Source: an uncultured Clostridia bacterium | GTDB lineage: Bacteria; Bacillota; Clostridia; TANB77; CAG-508 | NCBI GenBank assembly: GCA_934168355.1 | Contig: CAKPNI010000037.1 | Span: forward strand, 1-10,732 | Length of the DNA stretch: 10,732 bases | Reading direction: 5' to 3' | Part shown: positions 7,602-10,732 of the stretch, one piece after another | Layout of the letters: every line of letters begins with the position of its first letter | How positions within the stretch are numbered: position 1 is the stretch's first letter | Notes under the pieces: model-generated | Databases searched by the model: none | Seen by the model: the letters and a program-made list of their open reading frames with translations, nothing else | Told to the model about the DNA's origin: nothing | Translations under genes and position numbers: made by a program

Positions 7602-8435
7602 ATGATGAATAAAAACATAACTGTAGAAAAAATGGAAAATTTATATAAAACGGTAAATGAATTGCATCAGAAAATTAGTGAATTAGAACAAAATGGTAAT
7701 ATTGAACAATTAGAAACAGAAATTAAAACAATTCAGAAAGATATGAATGAAAGCCAATCTAAAACAGAAACATTGTATAAAAAAGTAGATAGATTGAATT
7801 CTAGAATAAGTGCTATAAGTGAAATAGAAAAATTAGAGGAAAAGAAGAAAGAGATTGAAGAGCTAAAAAATAGACTTAGCGAATATAAAAATGATCCGAT
7901 TTTACAAGAACCAATTGGATATGATGTATTAGCGCAAAAGGTAAAAATATTAAATTTGATAGAAAATAGACCATTAACTATTACAGACTTAATAGAGTTA
8001 AAAGAACAAGGAAAATTTGAATTTAAAAAGGAACAACCAATTGATGAGTATGCATTTACTCATTCAACTGATTATGCACCAGAAGACAATATGATAAAAA
8101 CTACACAGGATAAAGGAATTAAGAATAATAGTGCAAGATCAACTATACATTTTGCAGTTAATGATAAAGTTAGAACACATGGAATGTATTCTCAAACATG
8201 TTTCGAATATGTTGTTATATGTTTAGCAAAGAGATTTATAGACGATAACAAGGACGATATTGCTGCTGTTATGACAGAAGACACATTTGTAGATGGTTCA
8301 ACAAATGTGGAAGGACAAATTGTTTTAGTGCCATTAGATAAGTATGATGAGGTTACAAAAGCAAATAATAATATGATTGTTATTCCGGTAGAAACTGAAA
8401 AATATGTAGATATACAACGGAGAAAACGAAAATAG
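7602..8435 (+). CDS. Coiled-coil protein of unknown function, N-terminal part (frameshifted)
   Basis: From ATG 7602 this frame gives 277 residues and stops at TAG 8433-8435. GAGGA at 7588-7592 lies 9 bases upstream, and the start follows the TPR stop by one base. Residues about 10-98 form a long charged coiled coil. A mixed alpha/beta region follows (about 100-265) with a compact motif, ARSTIHFAVN (178-187), a nearby HGMYS, and later AVMTEDTFVDG and GQIVLVPLDKYDEV. No membrane segment or signal peptide is seen, so it is probably cytosolic. I do not recognise the family with confidence. The last residues (QRRKRK) look out of frame: the other frame continues the protein from about 8416. I read 7602-9552 as one gene of about 649 residues carrying a net +1 base. 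Confidence 0.75.
   Translation: MMNKNITVEKMENLYKTVNELHQKISELEQNGNIEQLETEIKTIQKDMNESQSKTETLYKKVDRLNSRISAISEIEKLEEKKKEIEELKNRLSEYKNDPILQEPIGYDVLAQKVKILNLIENRPLTITDLIELKEQGKFEFKKEQPIDEYAFTHSTDYAPEDNMIKTTQDKGIKNNSARSTIHFAVNDKVRTHGMYSQTCFEYVVICLAKRFIDDNKDDIAAVMTEDTFVDGSTNVEGQIVLVPLDKYDEVTKANNNMIVIPVETEKYVDIQRRKRK
8412..8433 (+). other. Probable frameshift site in the coiled-coil gene
   Basis: Between these bases the coding signal moves from the frame of ATG 7602 to the frame ending at 9552. The second frame is closed by TAG 8407-8409 and open from 8410; the first stops at 8433-8435. Dropping one base anywhere in ATACAACGGAGAAAACGAAA joins the two. No long homopolymer marks the exact point. Confidence 0.55.
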
Positions 8436-8682
8436 TATAAAGTTATTAAATTTACTTGATATACCTGTAAAAGAACTTGCACGTGATGGAGGTTCTGGTT
8501 GGGTAAAAAGCAATGGAAAAGCAGATGTTGACGAGAAAAATAAATTTTTCGGAATTTTTTCACAATATATAGGAAGAGAGGTTGTTAACAAACAACACTT
8601 TGCAACAATAGAACGCTGGAGAGATGCTGTAGAAAGCCCTCTATTAAAGTACAAAGATAAAAAAAGTCAAGAACTTCTTAAT

Positions 8683-9552
8683 TTGGTAAAATCTATGTCG
8701 ATGAACGAAATTAATTCTTTTGTTTTGAAAGCATACTGGGACAGACGAGAGCATGGTGAATATCATTTTGAAAATGAAAATTTAGAAGAATTATTTTCTA
8801 TGGCATATACTCCCAAAATTGGTGCTAATGAATATAGAGAGGTTTGTGAAAATTATCCGGATAAATTTAGAATAGAGAAATGTACCTCAGATTTGAATGA
8901 TTTTTTACAAGAATTTGGTTGTAGCTATTTAAATTGGATTGCTTTGGAAGATAATAATGAATTTGATTATAGAATAATTGAAAATATGAAAGTTGAAGCA
9001 TTTCTTGAAAGTAATATTGATGAACAATATACAGGGGATATGGTTACAACTAATATAAACAGATTGCAAATGTCTATGAACAAAATACAACATGAGGATG
9101 AAAAAATTTCTCAAGAGGAAAAAGATGTTATTGATATTTTAACAAAACATATAGCATGTGATTTAAGTGCAATGTTTAATGAGTGTCCGAAAAGAGTAGA
9201 CATGAAAGACTTTGATTTCAAAGAATATAAAAAAATGATTGATTCAAAATTTGAAAAAATGGGATTATACAATGTATATGAATCTGTAGAAAATGAGCCT
9301 ATTAATAAAATAAATGAAAAGTTTGAAGAGCAGGTTTGGGATGCTATAAAAAATAGAATAAATATAAGAGATGAAAAAAGCGAAAATAAAGAGCAAAATG
9401 AGATTGTACCAGAAGCATTAGCTTCAACTATTACACTATCAACAGATAGTATTACATCAAGTGATATAAAAAAAATAAGTGAAATAGTTAATAGAAATAA
9501 AGAAAGGGAAAATTCGACTTTGAATTTACAAAATGGCGAATTAAACAGATGA
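8683..9552 (+). CDS. Coiled-coil gene of unknown function, C-terminal part (frame open from 8410)
   Basis: A 289-residue reading from TTG 8683, but this start is unlikely: it has no ribosome site, and good coding sequence in the same frame extends back to about 8416. The earlier stretch includes LLNLLDIPVKELARDGGSG, FFGIFSQYIGREVVN and IERWRDAVESPLL. No NTG start codon lies between 8410 and 8683. The protein is acidic, mostly helical and cytosolic, with many Glu, Asn and Asp residues and a low-complexity Ser/Thr stretch near the end (ASTITLSTDSITSSD). I recognise no domain. It is best read as the C-terminal half of the protein starting at 7602. The next gene starts 16 bases after its stop. 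Confidence 0.7.
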   Translation: MVKSMSMNEINSFVLKAYWDRREHGEYHFENENLEELFSMAYTPKIGANEYREVCENYPDKFRIEKCTSDLNDFLQEFGCSYLNWIALEDNNEFDYRIIENMKVEAFLESNIDEQYTGDMVTTNINRLQMSMNKIQHEDEKISQEEKDVIDILTKHIACDLSAMFNECPKRVDMKDFDFKEYKKMIDSKFEKMGLYNVYESVENEPINKINEKFEEQVWDAIKNRINIRDEKSENKEQNEIVPEALASTITLSTDSITSSDIKKISEIVNRNKERENSTLNLQNGELNR

Positions 9553-9556
9553 TGAA

Positions 9557-9562
9557 AGAGGG
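9557..9562 (+). promoter_or_regulatory. Ribosome binding site for the last operon gene
   Basis: AGAGGG lies 6 bases before ATG 9569. It touches ATG 9563, so it cannot serve that codon. It favours 9569 as the start. Confidence 0.55.
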
Positions 9563-9568
9563 ATGAAG

Positions 9569-10030
9569 ATGATAAATACAATGAAAATTTCAAAAGCATA
9601 TTCGGAAGTTTACAGTTTTATTAATGCTTTGGGAAATGAGTATAAAAATAAAATACCGAATACGGTTTACAATATAATAAGAAACAATAGAGATAAAGAT
9701 TATAATCCAATAATAAAAAAGGAACAAACAATTCAAGAGGGGATGTTATCACATGAAGCGCTATCGTTAATTGCAGCTTTGAATTTACAATATTGGTGTA
9801 AAGATGATGAAGAAAAGAAACGTTTAAAAAAAGCCTATATATTAAATAATGAAAAAGAGAAGGAAAAGTATAGTTATGATAAGTTGTTTAAGAACGATAA
9901 GAGAAATTGCAATATAGCGAAAAATAACGATGAAATTAATAATAATATGATGATAGAATATAAAAATAATATTTTTACTAAGTTTATGAATTTTATAAAA
10001 TCTGTGTTTATGGGGAAAAATAGAAAATAA
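9569..10030 (+). CDS. Small conserved-looking protein of unknown function
   Basis: A 153-residue soluble protein from ATG 9569. The N-terminal half is helical and ordered (KAYSEVYSFINALGNEYKNKIP, then YNIIRNNRDKDYNP). A second ordered segment, LSHEALSLIAALNLQYWCKDDEEKKRL, lies near residues 66-93. From about 95 it is a Lys/Asn/Glu-rich linker, ending in FMNFIKSVFMGKNRK, which could be amphipathic and membrane-associated. I have an impression of similar unnamed proteins in Clostridia but cannot attach a family name. It starts 16 bases after the preceding stop and is followed by a terminator, so it is probably the last gene of the operon. ATG 9563 and 9581 are alternative starts. No function is assigned. 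Confidence 0.78.
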   Translation: MINTMKISKAYSEVYSFINALGNEYKNKIPNTVYNIIRNNRDKDYNPIIKKEQTIQEGMLSHEALSLIAALNLQYWCKDDEEKKRLKKAYILNNEKEKEKYSYDKLFKNDKRNCNIAKNNDEINNNMMIEYKNNIFTKFMNFIKSVFMGKNRK

Positions 10031-10037
10031 TTAAATG

Positions 10038-10073
10038 CAAAATCGGAGTAATTAATTCCGGTTTTGTTTTTTT
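10038..10073 (+). terminator. Rho-independent terminator of the MoxR-VWA operon
   Basis: The stem CAAAATCGGA (10038-10047) pairs with TCCGGTTTTG (10057-10066), ten pairs including one T-G wobble, around a 9-base loop. Seven T residues follow (10067-10073). It lies 8 bases after the stop of the last gene. Confidence 0.88.
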
Positions 10074-10149
10074 ATTGTGTAAATTATTACAAATATATTA
10101 CATTGCAAAAAAAGATTGAAAAAAGTTCAAATTTTATAAATACTACAAC

Positions 10150-10181
10150 AAAAAAAACGCGAAGAAATAAATTCTTCACGT
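10150..10181 (-). terminator. Rho-independent terminator for porB
   Basis: Read on the minus strand, ACGTGAAGAA and TTCTTCGCGT form a ten-pair stem (one wobble) with a 5-base loop (stem bases 10157-10166 and 10172-10181), followed by a run of T residues from the A tract at 10150-10157. On the plus strand the stem has one C-A mismatch and is followed by CTTTTTTTT, so it may work weakly in both directions. It lies about 60 bases past the porB stop. Confidence 0.8.
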
Positions 10182-10203
10182 CTTTTTTTTGTCGTCTTTT
10201 TAA

Positions 10204-10227
10204 TGTCTACCTTATGGGGGCAGTTCA
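10204..10227 (-). mobile_element. Possible insertion-sequence end remnant (IS3-like)
   Basis: The minus strand reads TGAACTGCCCCCATAAGG then TAGACA. This C-rich island stands out in an otherwise very AT-rich gap and resembles terminal repeats of IS150-group IS3 elements. No transposase gene and no second copy of this end is visible in the window. If genuine, it is an isolated relic just downstream of porB. The call is from pattern memory and is weak. Confidence 0.3.
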
Positions 10228-10240
10228 AAATTTGTATTTT

Positions 10241-10732
10241 TTAACTATTACTCATTTCCTCCAATTTCAAAAGTTCCTCCCAACGTCTATCAACTTCAGC
10301 TTGGAATTCTTCAATCATCCACTCATTTCCCGGTTTAAACATGTGTCTAAATCTTTTCTGAGGTTTCAAAAATTCTTCAATAGGAAGCTTCTTAGCAGGT
10401 TTATAAGTAATCTTATACTTACCATCAACAACCTCATACAAAGGCCAATAGCAAGTTTTAACAGCTAACTCGTTAATTTTCATAAGGTCTGGTGTATCAT
10501 AACCCCAACCACGAGGGCAAGGAGAAAATACATTCAAAAATGTAGGACCTTCTGTATAAATTGCCTTTTCAGCTTTTTGATATAAATCTCTAAAATCCAT
10601 AAAAGCAATAGATTGAGCAACATAAGGAATGTGATGTTCTACCATAATTGCTGTCAAATCTTTTCTATTTTGCATTTTACCAGGAATAACTTTACCAGCA
10701 GGTGTAGTTGTTGTATCTGCAAACTTAGGTGT
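10241..10732 (-). CDS. porB: Pyruvate:ferredoxin oxidoreductase, beta subunit (partial, C-terminal part)
   Basis: The last 163 residues of a 2-oxoacid:ferredoxin oxidoreductase beta subunit; the gene runs off the right edge of the window. The enzyme oxidises pyruvate to acetyl-CoA and CO2, passing electrons to ferredoxin. Family features seen: TTTTPAGKVIPGK near the edge, DLTAIMVEHHIPYVAQS, the GPTFLNVFSPCPRGWGY region with a conserved Cys, and a C-terminal tail IEEFQAEVDRRWEELLKLEE. The thiamine-diphosphate motif and the Fe-S cysteines of the N-terminal part would lie outside the window. The substrate could in principle be another 2-oxoacid, but the motifs fit the pyruvate enzyme best. It converges on the operon and ends at TAA 10241-10243. 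Confidence 0.92.
   Translation of the reverse strand, partial: TPKFADTTTTPAGKVIPGKMQNRKDLTAIMVEHHIPYVAQSIAFMDFRDLYQKAEKAIYTEGPTFLNVFSPCPRGWGYDTPDLMKINELAVKTCYWPLYEVVDGKYKITYKPAKKLPIEEFLKPQKRFRHMFKPGNEWMIEEFQAEVDRRWEELLKLEEMSNS

Noticed and set aside
8127..8340. ADP-ribosyltransferase or other toxin domain in the coiled-coil protein
   Set aside because: The R-S-T-I-H-F motif is suggestive, but the ordered set of catalytic motifs such as the STS and ExE of ADP-ribosyltransferases is not seen, so no enzyme was assigned.
8410..8436. Programmed translational frameshift between the two halves of the coiled-coil gene
   Set aside because: No recognised slippery heptamer, prfB-like CTTTGA site or obvious stimulatory hairpin is visible. 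A sequence lesion or assembly error is simpler.
8334..8654. Minus-strand open frames over the 8436-8682 gap (also 8192-8563)
   Set aside because: The gap is explained by plus-strand coding sequence continuing in the frame of 9552. The minus-strand peptides look like random complement of it.
9111..9599. Minus-strand open frame of 162 codons
   Set aside because: It is antisense to the coiled-coil gene, is Ser/Phe/Leu-rich, and has no ribosome site or family motif.
10064..10468. Plus-strand open frame of 134 codons
   Set aside because: It lies mostly antisense to porB, has no ribosome site, and starts inside the operon terminator's T tract.
1..10732. CRISPR array, tRNA or rRNA genes
   Set aside because: No regularly spaced direct repeats, cloverleaf-like sequence or conserved rRNA segment was seen. 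The many A-rich runs are base composition.

Overview
The window is AT-rich, Gram-positive-type DNA with strong purine-rich Shine-Dalgarno sites (AAAGGAGG, AGAGGAG), dense gene packing and anaerobe markers: a 2[4Fe-4S] ferredoxin and a pyruvate:ferredoxin oxidoreductase beta subunit. With a RicT/YaaT-type PSP1 protein at the left edge, this points to an uncultured or poorly characterised Clostridia-like member of the Bacillota. No rRNA, tRNA, CRISPR array or phage structural gene is visible.

Layout. (1) 22-1108, plus strand: a RicT/PSP1-domain protein, which starts at TTG 22, and a short overlapping ferredoxin gene, closed by a hairpin terminator at 1139-1169. (2) 1199-10030, plus strand: one long, tightly packed run of genes. 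In order: a four-helix membrane protein with DUF3592-like loops, a MoxR AAA+ ATPase, a small bitopic membrane protein, a DUF58 protein, a one-helix membrane protein in the position of the DUF4381 gene of Bat operons, a BatA-like VWA membrane protein, a BatB-like VWA membrane protein, a membrane-anchored TPR protein (BatC-like), a large coiled-coil protein of unknown function, and a 153-residue unknown protein. The core has start/stop overlaps of 17, 10, 4 and 4 bases, so it is very probably an operon. A hairpin with a T tract at 10038-10073 ends it. (3) 10241-10732, minus strand: the C-terminal part of porB, converging on the operon, with its own terminator near 10150-10181.

How the genes work together. 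MoxR ATPases act with VWA proteins as chaperone-like remodelling machines. The DUF58, DUF4381-like, VWA, VWA and TPR genes are the usual membrane partners (Bat/Aerotolerance-type operons). This version lacks a recognisable BatD within the window. It adds several proteins I cannot name: the membrane proteins at 1199 and 3100, the split coiled-coil protein at 7602-9552 and the small protein at 9569. Those are the candidates for the client, sensor or output of the system.

Most notable: two genes of this operon are split by an apparent single-base shift in the same direction. The BatA-like VWA gene starts at 4998 with a good ribosome site, runs to a stop at 5160-5162, and continues in another frame after an A7 tract (5094-5100). 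The coiled-coil gene starting at 7602 stops at 8435, but clear coding sequence continues in another frame from about 8416 to 9552. These may be assembly errors, real lesions or, for the A7 tract, slippage. The sequence alone cannot decide.
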